A stretch of 64,000 nucleotides of DNA, taken from positions 186,001 to 250,000 of the forward strand of contig NZ_JASJUU010000001.1 in NCBI RefSeq assembly GCF_030125375.1, written 5' to 3'. The notes beneath the pieces were generated by a model that made no database searches, had not been told where the DNA came from, and saw nothing but the letters and a program-made list of their open reading frames with translations. Shown piece after piece: positions 43,779 through 52,786 of the stretch (position 1 is the stretch's first letter; each line of letters begins with the position of its first letter). The position numbers and the translations under genes were made by a program. The DNA comes from Pseudoalteromonas umbrosa. Its GTDB lineage: Bacteria > Pseudomonadota > Gammaproteobacteria > Enterobacterales > Alteromonadaceae.

Positions 43779-44837
43779 ATGCATTTGTTAACTGCGAAAA
43801 GACATATATTGGTGCAATGTTGCTTATTACTCAGTGGCTTGGCCGTTGCTAGTGTATGGGCAAGTACAGAAGCAGTTGATAATAAAAAGCCTTATTGGCA
43901 ACAAGCGCCTTCTTTGCCTGTACCATTACAAGAAATCTACCCTGCGGTATTTAAGGAGCGGATCATCGTTGGTGGTGGCTTCACTCCATCAAAAACGCCG
44001 TCTTTTCATGGTCTGGGTCCGAGTAAAGATGTTTATTTGTTAAATCCATCAACTGAACGTTGGCAGACTGCCCCTTCATTGCCTGAACGTCGTCACCATC
44101 TGGGGATGGTGAGTAATAGACATTATATTTATGGGATCGGTGGGTATTCAGGGCCTAAAGACGATGCGTGGAAAATAAAAAGGTCGGTGTTCAGATTAGA
44201 TGGCAAGTTTCAGAGTTGGCGCTCTGGACCTTCACTCCCTATTCCGCTAGCGGAGTCTGTTTATGTCAATGTCGGAAAGTATATTCATGTAATTGGTGGT
44301 AAAACCATTTCTTCTAAGACTGGCAAGAAGGTAGATTCCAATGCACATTATGTGCTCGTAAACAATGCTTATTGGCGAAAAGCAAAGCCTGCAAGTATTG
44401 AGCGAAACTCTGCTGCAAGTGCTGCCATAGGCAATAAGATTTATGTTATTGGTGGACGCTCTTTGGCACAGGGGGGTAAAAATCTAAGTAACGTTGAAGT
44501 GTATGACACGAAAATGGATACTTGGACTACTTTAAGCCCCTTACCGATTGCGTCAGCAGGGTTGTCAGCGAGTGTGTTGGGTGAAAAAATCATTGTCACT
44601 GGTGGAGAGGTATTTGGACCAAATCACCAATGGCAAAAAGGAGAGGCCTTTTCAAATGCTTGGAGCTATGATCCAAAAATAGATAAATGGCAAGCGTTGC
44701 CTGATATGCCGCAAGCAAGGCACGGGCATGGTGCTGTTACCTTGAACGATACATTATATGTAATTGGAGGAGCCGCAAAAGTAGGCCCTCAAGACACATT
44801 GCAAAGTACACTTTCAATTACTGTAGAGAATCAGTAG
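43779..44837 (+). CDS. Secreted Kelch-repeat beta-propeller protein
   Basis: A 352-residue exported protein. I chose the ATG at 43779 because AAGGAG lies five bases upstream; a GTG six bases earlier is the alternative. After the signal peptide (about residues 1-29) there are about six Kelch repeats, each with paired glycines and a spaced W or Y: IIVGGGFTPS, YIYGIGGYSG, YIHVIGGKT, KIYVIGGRSL, KIIVTGGEVF and TLYVIGGAAK. This predicts a six-bladed propeller like N-acetylneuraminate epimerase (NanM), though no sialic-acid genes are nearby, so the ligand is open. Followed by a strong terminator. Confidence 0.85.
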   Translation: MHLLTAKRHILVQCCLLLSGLAVASVWASTEAVDNKKPYWQQAPSLPVPLQEIYPAVFKERIIVGGGFTPSKTPSFHGLGPSKDVYLLNPSTERWQTAPSLPERRHHLGMVSNRHYIYGIGGYSGPKDDAWKIKRSVFRLDGKFQSWRSGPSLPIPLAESVYVNVGKYIHVIGGKTISSKTGKKVDSNAHYVLVNNAYWRKAKPASIERNSAASAAIGNKIYVIGGRSLAQGGKNLSNVEVYDTKMDTWTTLSPLPIASAGLSASVLGEKIIVTGGEVFGPNHQWQKGEAFSNAWSYDPKIDKWQALPDMPQARHGHGAVTLNDTLYVIGGAAKVGPQDTLQSTLSITVENQ

Positions 44838-44852
44838 CTGTTGTAAATTTGG

Positions 44853-44887
44853 AGAATAGCCGCCTAATGGGGCTATTCTTTTTTATT
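44853..44887. terminator. Rho-independent terminator
   Basis: The 9-bp stem AGAATAGCC/GGCTATTCT is followed by a T run, after the Kelch gene. It lies five bases from the stop codon of the convergent small gene and probably serves both. Confidence 0.85.
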
Positions 44888-44891
44888 GGGT

Positions 44892-45113
44892 TTAATAACT
44901 CCAATGTGCCTTACCGCCATGTCTTGTTTCGCAGTGGTAAGCTGCGCGAGACGCATATGATTCTTCTCCATAAAAGAAATCAAAACTCCACAGTATTTTA
45001 CTGTCTTTAAAACATGTAACCTTGAATCCGCTCGACGATGCAAGTGATTCCATTGGTATCGTAGATGCTAATGCTGCCGTAAGTGCGAAAAGAACTGGCT
45101 TAATCATTGTCAT
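44892..45113 (-). CDS. Small exported protein, unknown, intact paralogue
   Basis: A 73-residue protein with a signal peptide (about residues 1-26, ending SLASS). The start may be the second ATG two codons in (45107), which is better spaced from AAGGA. The mature part is about 47 residues with two cysteines (VTCFKD and YHCETR) and ends HGGKAHWSY. The neighbour at 45200-45428 encodes a frameshifted relative (DHCERRLGGKAKTIGFGW). No family or function is recognised; its size and disulfide suggest a small periplasmic or secreted factor. Confidence 0.65.
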   Translation of the reverse strand: MTMIKPVLFALTAALASTIPMESLASSSGFKVTCFKDSKILWSFDFFYGEESYASRAAYHCETRHGGKAHWSY

Positions 45114-45199
45114 TCCTTTTTATATAAATTCTATTGTTAAGTGATTAGATTGGTTTAGAACAGTTTTTAATTTTGCTTAATCGAACTTTTCAGCACCAG

Positions 45200-45428
45200 T
45201 TACCAACCAAAACCAATTGTTTTGGCTTTCCCACCAAGTCTTCTTTCGCAGTGATCTATCGTACGATAAATATAGTGATCTTCAGTGCCAGAAAATCGTA
45301 AGTTGAATATTAATGTGTCATTTTTTTGTAGCAAAGTACATCTACATAGCCACCAAAAGCTTGAGATTGGTGTGGGAAGTGGCAAATACCGCTGCTGATG
45401 CGGCAAAAAGTAGTGCTTTAATCATCAT
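45200..45428 (-). pseudogene. Frameshifted paralogue of the small exported protein
   Basis: An ATG with AGGGA upstream starts a signal peptide (MIKALLFAASAAVFA). The frame then runs into a stop; the homologous mature sequence continues in a second frame (QAFGGYVDVLCYKK) and, after a run of seven A/T around 45331-45337, in a third (NDTLIFNLRFSG to DHCERRLGGKAKTIG), ending at 45200. Two frameshifts therefore separate parts that align with the intact neighbour, including both cysteines and GGKA. It is a decayed tandem duplicate, unless the homopolymer frameshift is a sequencing error. Confidence 0.65.
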
Positions 45429-45440
45429 GAAATCCCTATT

Positions 45441-45459
45441 GAAAATAATTATCATTACT
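45441..45459 (-). promoter_or_regulatory. Possible Fur box upstream of the frameshifted gene
   Basis: GAAAATAATTATCATTACT matches the classical 19-bp Fur consensus (GATAATGATAATCATTATC) at 14 positions. It sits 13-31 bp before the start codon. In such AT-rich sequence a match of this quality may be chance. Confidence 0.35.
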
Positions 45460-46151
45460 ATTTTTTGGTTCGCATTTTAATCAATTAGATGTGTTTGTAA
45501 AGACTTTTAATTAATGAAATTTTAATTGATTTATCTAAAAAATGTTTTTTTTAAATTGTGAATCTAGTTACTCAATATTTTTGAGTAATTTTTTTCTTAA
45601 TTAGTTGGGGGGAGTGTTGGAAACTATATTTAAGGCTGATTCAAACATAAATAATGAGTGATAAAACGATATAAAAGATTATGCTTACATGTCTATATTA
45701 ATTATCGACTAGCTTGTAGAGTGTTTTTAATTAAATCGTGGTGGTTTTTGATTTTATTTGTTGATTTTATTTTATAAGCTTGATTGAGTTCTAATATTAT
45801 TTTTAATTTAATTGGTTGGATTTTTTATGGTTTAATAGGGTTTAATCCACGTTAGGTTTGTGTTGTTTGTTTTGTGGTGTTGTTTATTTAAATTAAGTAT
45901 ATTTAATGTTTTTTATTTTTATCTGGTTTGTTTAATTTGAACTGTAAATTATAATTTTAAATTGATGTAACTTTATTATTTTAGAGGTTTAAACCTGTTA
46001 TTTTTTATTTTTCTATATCAGTTAAGTAGACAAATCAGAAGGTTACAGATATATGATTCGTGATGAGTTGTTGCGAATAGCTCTTAACACTGGCTTTGAC
46101 ACATGCTAAAGTACCTAAAAACGTTATAACATATCAAATAAAGGATTTGTA
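45460..46151. other. Very AT-rich intergenic region upstream of the TonB receptor
   Basis: About 690 bp without a supported gene, strongly enriched in T runs. The Zur-like site at 46121-46137 is the only element recognised; this is the promoter region of the receptor gene. Confidence 0.5.
46121..46137 (+). promoter_or_regulatory. Putative Zur box upstream of the TonB siderophore-type receptor
   Basis: ACGTTATAACATATCAA matches the Zur consensus ATGTTATAnTATAACAT at 12 of 16 fixed positions, with the core GTTATAACATAtC. It ends 14 bases before the receptor start codon, where repressor binding would block transcription. Confidence 0.45.
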
Positions 46152-48281
46152 ATGAAACCCCTTAACTATGCTTGCCGTTTAAGCGTACTTACTCTCTCTC
46201 TTGCAGCTATTTTCTCTGCACAAGCTCAAAACAGCATCGAAACAATCGAAGTTCAAGGTGAGCGCCAAGCTTATCGTGGTGAGTTCTCTTATCTTGAAAC
46301 GCCAGAAGCGATTTTTGAATTTGATGCGCAGTTAATTGAAAATACAGGGTTAACTGATCTGACAGATGTGCTCGATATGTCAGCTTCAGTGAGCCGTCAA
46401 AATAGTCTAGGTGGCCTTTGGGATAGCTATGCTATTCGCGGGTTTTTCGGTGACGAAAATGTACCAAGTGGATACTTGGTCAATGGATTTAATGCAGGAC
46501 GTGGTTTTTCAGGACCACGTGATGTATCTGGCATTGAGCGTATTGAAGTTTTAAAAGGGCCAAAAGCTGCACTTTATGGCCGAGGTGAGCCAGGCGGCTC
46601 AATTAACCTTGTTACTAAAAAAGCCACTTTTGATAATGCAAGCTCGGTTCAACTTACCGCAGGTAATCGCTCTCACCGCCGTTTTGAAGCTGACGTGAAT
46701 ACGGTAATTAGTGATGATGTAGCAGGTCGTTTTATTGGGTTTTATCAAGAGGAAGATAGCTTCCGTGACACCATAGAAACACAAAAGCATGGCCTAATGA
46801 CATCACTGGTCTTCAAGCAAAGCGATCGCTCGCAAATTTTTTATGATTTAGAGTATGCTGAGAATGAGATCCCATTTGACCGCGGTATCATTGCCGTTGG
46901 GGGTAATTTTGATTTCATGCCAATTGAACGCTTTTTAGGTGAGCCCAGTGATGGCCCTACAACAACCAGTGTTCTTGGTCATCAATTACAGTGGAATTAT
47001 GACCTAAACGATACATGGGAGCTGAGCTCTGCCGCTGCGTATCGCCAAACTGAGCTGGATAGTTTCTCAAGTGATATAGAGCTTTTACCTTCGCATCAAA
47101 AGTTTTACTTTGATGGACAAACTTTATCTAGACAGCACCGCGAGCGCCATTATGATACAGATCAGTATGTTGTGCGTTTCGAAGTGGCGGGTGAGCTTGA
47201 AACAGGTTCAATCAAGCACAACATCATTGCAGGTGTTGACTATGATAGATTTGAGTATGATCGAGCTTACTTAGTTGCCAGAGGTGTGCCAGTATCACCG
47301 ACTGCTTCGGATCAGGATCTATATGCGATCAACGTACATAACCCAGTTTATGGTCAAGTAACGCCGGGTAAGCGTTTACCAGCAGTTGTTCGTCAACAAA
47401 ATCAATGGTCGACAGGTTTGTATTTCCAAAACCAGATTGAGTTGAGTGATGCATTGCAAGTGCGTGTTGGCGGCCGTTTTGATTCAATGAAGCAAACTTT
47501 AGATGATAAACTTAGAGATCGTTATACAGAACATTCTGAAACGCGTTTTAGCCCGCAACTAGGTGTTGTATATCAAGTCGCTGATAATTGGTCTGTCTAT
47601 TCCTCTTATGGCCAAGGATATCGTATGAATCTTGGTGCTGACTTTAAAGGCAATGTATTTGATTTGAACGAAACAGATTCACTAGAGTTTGGTACTAAGT
47701 TATCTCTACTTGATAATAATTTAGATATTGCCGTAGCGTATTTCGACAGTGAGCAGAAGAATATCATTGTTGCAGATCCTAACCCTGCTCACCAAGGCGC
47801 AGGGCTTTCGATTGGTAAAGCAAGTAGTGCAGGTTACGAACTGGATATCGCCGGTCAATTACCCGCGGATATTAAAGTGAAATTCTCTTACATGTACCTA
47901 GACGCACAGGTTGAGGAAGACTACGTCGATTCAGCTATTTATGCGCAGATTAAACAAGGCGATGATCTGTTAAACATTCCAGAGCATTCGGCTAGCTTAC
48001 AAGTTAGCCAAGAGTATGTAGTGAGTGGCAATGCACTGACTGTTGGTGGCGGTCTTCAATATGTGGATGAACGCTTAGGCCAACGTGGTGAGGATTTTTA
48101 TTTGCCATCTTTTGTAACAGCTAACTTGTTCGCTAATTATGACATTAATGCTCAGTGGTCAGTGAAAGCACAAGTTCATAATGCCTTTGATCGCAAACAC
48201 TTTACGAACTCTTATACGCAATTCTGGGTGCAGCCTGGTGAGCCTCGTAAAGTATTACTGTCTACGTCTTATCAGTTCTAA
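46152..48281 (+). CDS. TonB-dependent siderophore/metallophore receptor
   Basis: A 709-residue outer-membrane receptor. Signal peptide about residues 1-25 (ending SAQA), a TonB box-like SIETIEVQGER, and a plug domain containing SYAIRGFF, VSGIERIEVLKGPKAALYGRGEPGGSINLVTKK. This is the signature of the siderophore-receptor subfamily (FpvA/FoxA-type, TIGR01783-like). The beta barrel ends KVLLSTSYQF, with the terminal phenylalanine. It has no N-terminal signalling domain. A Zur-like site sits just before the start, and a nicotianamine-synthase-like operon lies 4.5 kb away, so I infer uptake of a zinc- or other metal-metallophore complex rather than ferric siderophore. A strong bidirectional terminator follows. 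Confidence 0.88.
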   Translation: MKPLNYACRLSVLTLSLAAIFSAQAQNSIETIEVQGERQAYRGEFSYLETPEAIFEFDAQLIENTGLTDLTDVLDMSASVSRQNSLGGLWDSYAIRGFFGDENVPSGYLVNGFNAGRGFSGPRDVSGIERIEVLKGPKAALYGRGEPGGSINLVTKKATFDNASSVQLTAGNRSHRRFEADVNTVISDDVAGRFIGFYQEEDSFRDTIETQKHGLMTSLVFKQSDRSQIFYDLEYAENEIPFDRGIIAVGGNFDFMPIERFLGEPSDGPTTTSVLGHQLQWNYDLNDTWELSSAAAYRQTELDSFSSDIELLPSHQKFYFDGQTLSRQHRERHYDTDQYVVRFEVAGELETGSIKHNIIAGVDYDRFEYDRAYLVARGVPVSPTASDQDLYAINVHNPVYGQVTPGKRLPAVVRQQNQWSTGLYFQNQIELSDALQVRVGGRFDSMKQTLDDKLRDRYTEHSETRFSPQLGVVYQVADNWSVYSSYGQGYRMNLGADFKGNVFDLNETDSLEFGTKLSLLDNNLDIAVAYFDSEQKNIIVADPNPAHQGAGLSIGKASSAGYELDIAGQLPADIKVKFSYMYLDAQVEEDYVDSAIYAQIKQGDDLLNIPEHSASLQVSQEYVVSGNALTVGGGLQYVDERLGQRGEDFYLPSFVTANLFANYDINAQWSVKAQVHNAFDRKHFTNSYTQFWVQPGEPRKVLLSTSYQF

Positions 48282-48313
48282 GCGCATAGACAGAGACTTA
48301 TAAGTCTTAACAA

Positions 48314-48351
48314 AATGCCTTGGTAAGTCTCCCTACCAAGGCATTTTTTTT
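48314..48351. terminator. Bidirectional terminator
   Basis: The 12-bp perfect stem AATGCCTTGGTA/TACCAAGGCATT is followed by a T run. It lies between the convergent receptor and RND pump genes. Confidence 0.9.
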
Positions 48352-51300
48352 ATGCCTGTTGTGAAATTAAACGCCTTTGTATGCTACTGAATAAACTTTT
48401 GGTGTCCTCTAATACGACGTATAAGCAAGGTACCATAATCAGGGTAACAAATGTGGCGAAGAGCACTGAGAAGCTTAGAGAAATAGCGGTTGGAATAACA
48501 AATTGCGCCTGTAAGCTCGATTCAAACATGATAGGAACTAAGCCCAAAAACGTGGTCAAAGATGTCAAAAATATGGCTCTAAAACGGGACACACCCGCAT
48601 TGATGACCGCGTCTTTAATATCTTGACCGAGAGTTCTGCTTTTATTTATCACATGCGTCATGACTAATGAGTCATTGATCACAACACCGGCTGCTGCGAT
48701 GATGCCAAAAATAGACATCATACTTAGGCTGTAGCCTAAAATGAAATGGCCCCATAGCGCACCGACTAAGGCAAAGGGAATAACCGACATCACGATAATA
48801 GGTTGGGCATAACTTTGCAGCGGCAGTGCGAGTAATACATAAACAACTAACAGCCCGACAATGGCAAAGCTGACCACTTGGCTTTGCTCTTTACGCTGCT
48901 CTAATAGCGCACCGCCTAGCTGCGTCATAAGCTCCGGATGTTTTACTTTAAGCTGAGGCAGAAGAGTCTCTTCGATTAATTTAGCGACGTCATTGATGGC
49001 TGATACTTGCTCGTCGACATTGGCACTGATAGTGATAACTTGATGGCCTTGCTCACGAGTGATCACCGAGATCCCAGGTACTTCGACGGTTGTGGCAATA
49101 TCACCAAAAAATACCTGTCCGCCATTGGGCAGTGTGATTAGGGTCCTATTTATTTCACTGACTTTTTCACGATCAGCACGTATGCCTTTGACCATAAAGA
49201 TCACTTCTTGCCCTTCACGCATAACACGTTGCATCTCTATACCAAAATATCGGGCTGCAAGTTGTGTGGTCACGTCACTTGCGGTGATTTGTAATTGGTG
49301 GGCCAAAGGTTTGAGTTGTACTTGGTATTCAGTTTGTGCGCTATCAAGTGAAGAAAAGACACTGTGTACGCCGTCTACACTATTTAGTTTGTCGATGAAG
49401 TTCTTACTTGCCTGTTGTAAAGTTGCGATGTCGTGTGCAAAAAGTTGGTACTGTAAGTCTCCTTTCTCAGCAATATCAATGACATCTGATTCAATAGTGA
49501 ATTTTTTAACTCCAGGTATAGTGGGTAGAGCTTCTCGCCAACGCCTTGCTAATTCGAATGTATCAAAAGGTCTGTCTGCTTCGGCGACTAAAGGCGTGAC
49601 AACTTCAGCTTCAGTCAGATGATCAACGCGTGTATACATAGCATCGACCATGACTTTGCCTGTTTCAGCTTGTATTTCTTTCTCCACTCGTTGAATCAAG
49701 CTTTCAACTTGCCTTACCGCTTCCAGTGTCTGCGTCTCGGAGACATTATTATTCATTTGAATGTTGATCGACGGATAGTCATGAGGCACTTTAGGTACGG
49801 GCGTAAAGCGAACTTGGCCACTGATGAGCAGGCTTACTGAAAAAACCAACATCAAGATAAAGCCTATGATCACCGCATACCGATGGCTGATGCATAGCTT
49901 AAGCAGCGGCACATATCTTTTGTTTAACCCTTGTTGAAAGTTATTATTAAAGCGCGAACGCCAGTGTGTGCTAGGTAGTTTAGGCATAGGAGTAGAGGCG
50001 AGGTGAGCAGGTAAAATCAGTTTTGATTCAATAAGGCTGAAAAATAAACATAAGATGCACACGCCTGCAATGGCGATAAATTGACCTGAGTTGGGACCTG
50101 TACTGAACATAAAGGGCATAAAAACAGCGATGGTTGTTAACACGCCAAATGTGGCAGGCATGGCGACTTTTTGCGTACCGAGAATGATTTGCTGATTAGA
50201 ATGTCCATGCTTTTCTATTTGCTCACATACGCTTTCACCGATGACTATGGCGTCGTCTACCACAATGCCGAGCACCATGATGAAGGCAAATAATGAAACT
50301 AAATTCATGGTGACACCGAGTAAAGGCATAAACCAAAATGCGCCGAGCATGGCAACAGGTAAACCTAACATGACCCAAATGGCCAGTCGGGTGCGTAAAA
50401 ACACTGCGAGTACGATAAAAACGAGTAGGGCACCCTGAGCTAGGTTGCTTAACATCATATTTAATCGGCCATCTAGGTAGTAGGTTACGTCCACAAATTC
50501 GTAAATCTCTACTTCGCTTGGCAGTGTTTGGCGTTTGCGCTCAATGTATGGCTTTACGGTGTCCACAACTTGTGTAAGTGACTGCTCCTTATCAGCTAAT
50601 ACCATAATATACAGGGCGCGCTTACCGTTAAATCGCCCCTGATTGAGCGACTCTTTAAAGCCATCTTTGATAATGGCAATGTCCTTTAAGTAAATTTTTT
50701 CACCTAGTAAGCCGGTTAAAATCGGCATTTCTGCTATCCCCAGTCCAGTGTATTGGCGGGATTGCATTCTAAGATAGATGTTACCGCTGGCGGTTTTTAT
50801 TTGTCCTGCAGAAAGGTTATTTGATTGAGCGCGCAGTGCTGTTACAACTTGTGCGAGGGTTAAGTTGTATTCTCTTAATTTATCAGGTGCTATTTCTATG
50901 GCGACTTCATAGTCAGGCATCGCAGATAAGTCGACATGAGAGATCTCTTTCAATTGTAATAATTCGTCTCTCATTTCATCTCCCAGTCGCCTTAATGACA
51001 CGGGATCATCCAAGCCCGATACGACGACGCTAAATGCGCGCTGCCTTTGCACATTTTCATATACCAACAAGGGTTCCATATCGTTTGGAAAAGTTGCGAT
51101 GCTGTCGAGCTTTAGCTTGATCTCATCTAGTCGTGAGGCAACGATTTCGTTGTTATGGAGCTGAACTTCGATATGGCCACCTGAAGGAGAAGCGGTACTG
51201 ATAATGCGCTTTATCCCCACTTGAGGTTTTAAGGCCTGCTCGATTTTTATCAAAATGTTTTCTTCGATCTCTTTAGCGGATGCACCAAGTTGTACTGCTC

Positions 51301-51454
51301 TAATAGTGACCTTATTGCTATCTGATATCGGAAAGGTTTGTCGTTGAATGCTGTTGTAGCCGAGTATTCCCATGCAAACAATCAGTAATAACATTAAGTT
51401 AGCAGCAACAGGGTGATTAACAAAGTAACCTATCAAACCTGGACGCTGGCTCAT
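48350..51454 (-). CDS. RND (HAE1-type) efflux pump inner-membrane protein
   Basis: A 1,034-residue proton-driven pump of the AcrB/HAE1 superfamily. The first helix (NLMLLLIVCMGILGYNSIQRQ) and the two halves, each with six membrane helices, are in place. The fourth-helix motif LGIVVDDAIVIGE carries the paired aspartates needed for proton coupling, and the second half has GVVINDSLVMTHV. Periplasmic porter domains lie between. It overlaps the adaptor gene by four bases (ATGA), so the two are translationally coupled. No outer-membrane TolC partner is in the window. Sequence type alone does not give the substrate. Divergence from the nicotianamine-synthase operon, with a shared promoter region, suggests it may export the metallophore. 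Confidence 0.9.
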   Translation of the reverse strand: MSQRPGLIGYFVNHPVAANLMLLLIVCMGILGYNSIQRQTFPISDSNKVTIRAVQLGASAKEIEENILIKIEQALKPQVGIKRIISTASPSGGHIEVQLHNNEIVASRLDEIKLKLDSIATFPNDMEPLLVYENVQRQRAFSVVVSGLDDPVSLRRLGDEMRDELLQLKEISHVDLSAMPDYEVAIEIAPDKLREYNLTLAQVVTALRAQSNNLSAGQIKTASGNIYLRMQSRQYTGLGIAEMPILTGLLGEKIYLKDIAIIKDGFKESLNQGRFNGKRALYIMVLADKEQSLTQVVDTVKPYIERKRQTLPSEVEIYEFVDVTYYLDGRLNMMLSNLAQGALLVFIVLAVFLRTRLAIWVMLGLPVAMLGAFWFMPLLGVTMNLVSLFAFIMVLGIVVDDAIVIGESVCEQIEKHGHSNQQIILGTQKVAMPATFGVLTTIAVFMPFMFSTGPNSGQFIAIAGVCILCLFFSLIESKLILPAHLASTPMPKLPSTHWRSRFNNNFQQGLNKRYVPLLKLCISHRYAVIIGFILMLVFSVSLLISGQVRFTPVPKVPHDYPSINIQMNNNVSETQTLEAVRQVESLIQRVEKEIQAETGKVMVDAMYTRVDHLTEAEVVTPLVAEADRPFDTFELARRWREALPTIPGVKKFTIESDVIDIAEKGDLQYQLFAHDIATLQQASKNFIDKLNSVDGVHSVFSSLDSAQTEYQVQLKPLAHQLQITASDVTTQLAARYFGIEMQRVMREGQEVIFMVKGIRADREKVSEINRTLITLPNGGQVFFGDIATTVEVPGISVITREQGHQVITISANVDEQVSAINDVAKLIEETLLPQLKVKHPELMTQLGGALLEQRKEQSQVVSFAIVGLLVVYVLLALPLQSYAQPIIVMSVIPFALVGALWGHFILGYSLSMMSIFGIIAAAGVVINDSLVMTHVINKSRTLGQDIKDAVINAGVSRFRAIFLTSLTTFLGLVPIMFESSLQAQFVIPTAISLSFSVLFATFVTLIMVPCLYVVLEDTKSLFSSIQRRLISQQA

Positions 51455-52623
51455 TGGTTATCTCCTTTGTCTGCCAATTGCACGTTAGCGGTTTGTTGCT
51501 TTACTAGCATGCCATGCTGTGGATATTCAGGTAGCCGTGTCACGAGCTGATAACGTTGCTTTTTGGGAGCAGCTATCAATGCAAAGTCCTGTTCTTGGCG
51601 AAGCACGGGCGCAGAGTATTTGGTCAGTGTTTGACTCTCATCTAGTAACCATACCGCCTTATTTTTCAGCTGTGCTTGCGGAATTTTGAGGACATTTTCA
51701 AGCGTTATCCCATCGACATTGGCTTGTAAAAATTGACCAAAAAACAAGGGGGTTTTATCGCTATGTAATGCGTAGGGGTCGTCAATTCTTACAACATAGT
51801 ATGCCATGCGTGTCTGCTCATTAAAGCGGCCCGTGTGGCGTGTTAAAGTTCCAGTTCTTTTAATACTGTCAGTGCTTACTTGGACATTTGTGATTGGTAG
51901 TGTCGGTAAAAATGGGCGATCAAATCCAGCAATGGGTACATGCATTTCGCCATAACTTAAGTTTACCAGCTGGCCTAGCGCTTGCGCTTTAGACACGACT
52001 TGCCCAAGCCCTGTACTGCGGTTTGTTACAAGTGCATCATATGGTGCATAGTATTTTGTTCTTAAGAGGTTTTTGTTAGCTTGTTCTAAGCTTGCTTGCG
52101 CAGCTTTTAAGCGTGCTTTGGCGCTCGCTACTTGGGGCTTTCTCAGTGCAAGCTCTGTAGTGTTGGGGTTATGTGCCCATTCTTTTTTAGCCACTGCCGC
52201 TTTAGCCAGTTCTTCAGACAGAGTTGCTTGTGCAAGTGCTAGATTTGCTTGTCTGTCTTTTACTTCAGTCTTGTAATCAAATGGGTCAAGTGAAGCTAAA
52301 ACTTCGCCCTTTTTGACGATCCCGCCCTCAATGAACTTGCCATTTAACCACACTATTTTGCCACTGAGTTCAAATGCAATGTCGGTTTGCTCGCTAGGTT
52401 GCAATACACCAGAAAGCGAAAGCTTTGTCCGATAATCAACAATAGTTAAAGGCTGTGTCACAACTGTTGGACGAGTGTCTATGCGCGGGGATACTGCGAC
52501 TTCTTTTTTTCCGAATATAAGGAGCGCTGCGCACGCGGAACCGCCTAAAATTAATACAGCAAGCAAGACCAGTAACCGCCTTGTATGTGTATGATAATAA
52601 GACTTATTTTTATTTATTCCCAT
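51451..52623 (-). CDS. RND periplasmic adaptor (membrane fusion protein)
   Basis: A 390-residue HlyD/AcrA-type adaptor. A basic N-terminus and signal anchor (RLLVLLAVLILGGSACAALL) are followed by a barrel-sandwich segment (SGVLQPSEQTDIAFELSGKI and GEVLASLDPFDY). A helical hairpin follows with repeated A-x-A-x-L patterns (QANLALAQATLSEELAKAA, RLKAAQASLEQANKNLLRT), then the second lipoyl half (YYAPYDALVTNRS) and a beta-barrel domain. It bridges the RND pump to an outer-membrane channel. It is the first gene of the pair, and its start lies 163 bp from the divergent synthase gene, with the Zur-like site between them. Confidence 0.9.
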   Translation of the reverse strand: MGINKNKSYYHTHTRRLLVLLAVLILGGSACAALLIFGKKEVAVSPRIDTRPTVVTQPLTIVDYRTKLSLSGVLQPSEQTDIAFELSGKIVWLNGKFIEGGIVKKGEVLASLDPFDYKTEVKDRQANLALAQATLSEELAKAAVAKKEWAHNPNTTELALRKPQVASAKARLKAAQASLEQANKNLLRTKYYAPYDALVTNRSTGLGQVVSKAQALGQLVNLSYGEMHVPIAGFDRPFLPTLPITNVQVSTDSIKRTGTLTRHTGRFNEQTRMAYYVVRIDDPYALHSDKTPLFFGQFLQANVDGITLENVLKIPQAQLKNKAVWLLDESQTLTKYSAPVLRQEQDFALIAAPKKQRYQLVTRLPEYPQHGMLVKQQTANVQLADKGDNQ

Positions 52624-52743
52624 GAAAAAAACTCTGTCTGTATTTATTTTAATCGTAAATTTTATGTTTACATGAAATGTAAGTCATTAAGTAGAATGAA
52701 TTTATTCATCTCAATGTGTTTACATCAAGGTTACTTGTGGGAT

Positions 52744-52760
52744 ATGTTATAACATAAAGC
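52744..52760 (+). promoter_or_regulatory. Putative Zur box between the synthase operon and the RND pump
   Basis: ATGTTATAACATAAAGC matches the Zur consensus at 12 of 16 fixed positions, with the first eight perfect. Inside it, ATGTTATAACAT is itself a perfect 12-bp palindrome. It lies 26 bases before the synthase start and about 120 bases from the adaptor start, so it could control both directions. Confidence 0.5.
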
Positions 52761-52786
52761 AGGGACAATATAGTAAATTCTTCGTT

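Noticed and set aside
49059..49622. A 187-codon open frame antisense to the RND pump
   Set aside because: It is Ser/Cys/Ala-rich with no domain or start signal, and lies wholly inside a confident gene.
48350..52623. RND pair read as a cation (CusA-type heavy metal) efflux system
   Set aside because: The pump lacks a clear metal-binding methionine cluster or CusA-type motifs by eye and is closer to the HAE1 group; its metal connection is only through location.
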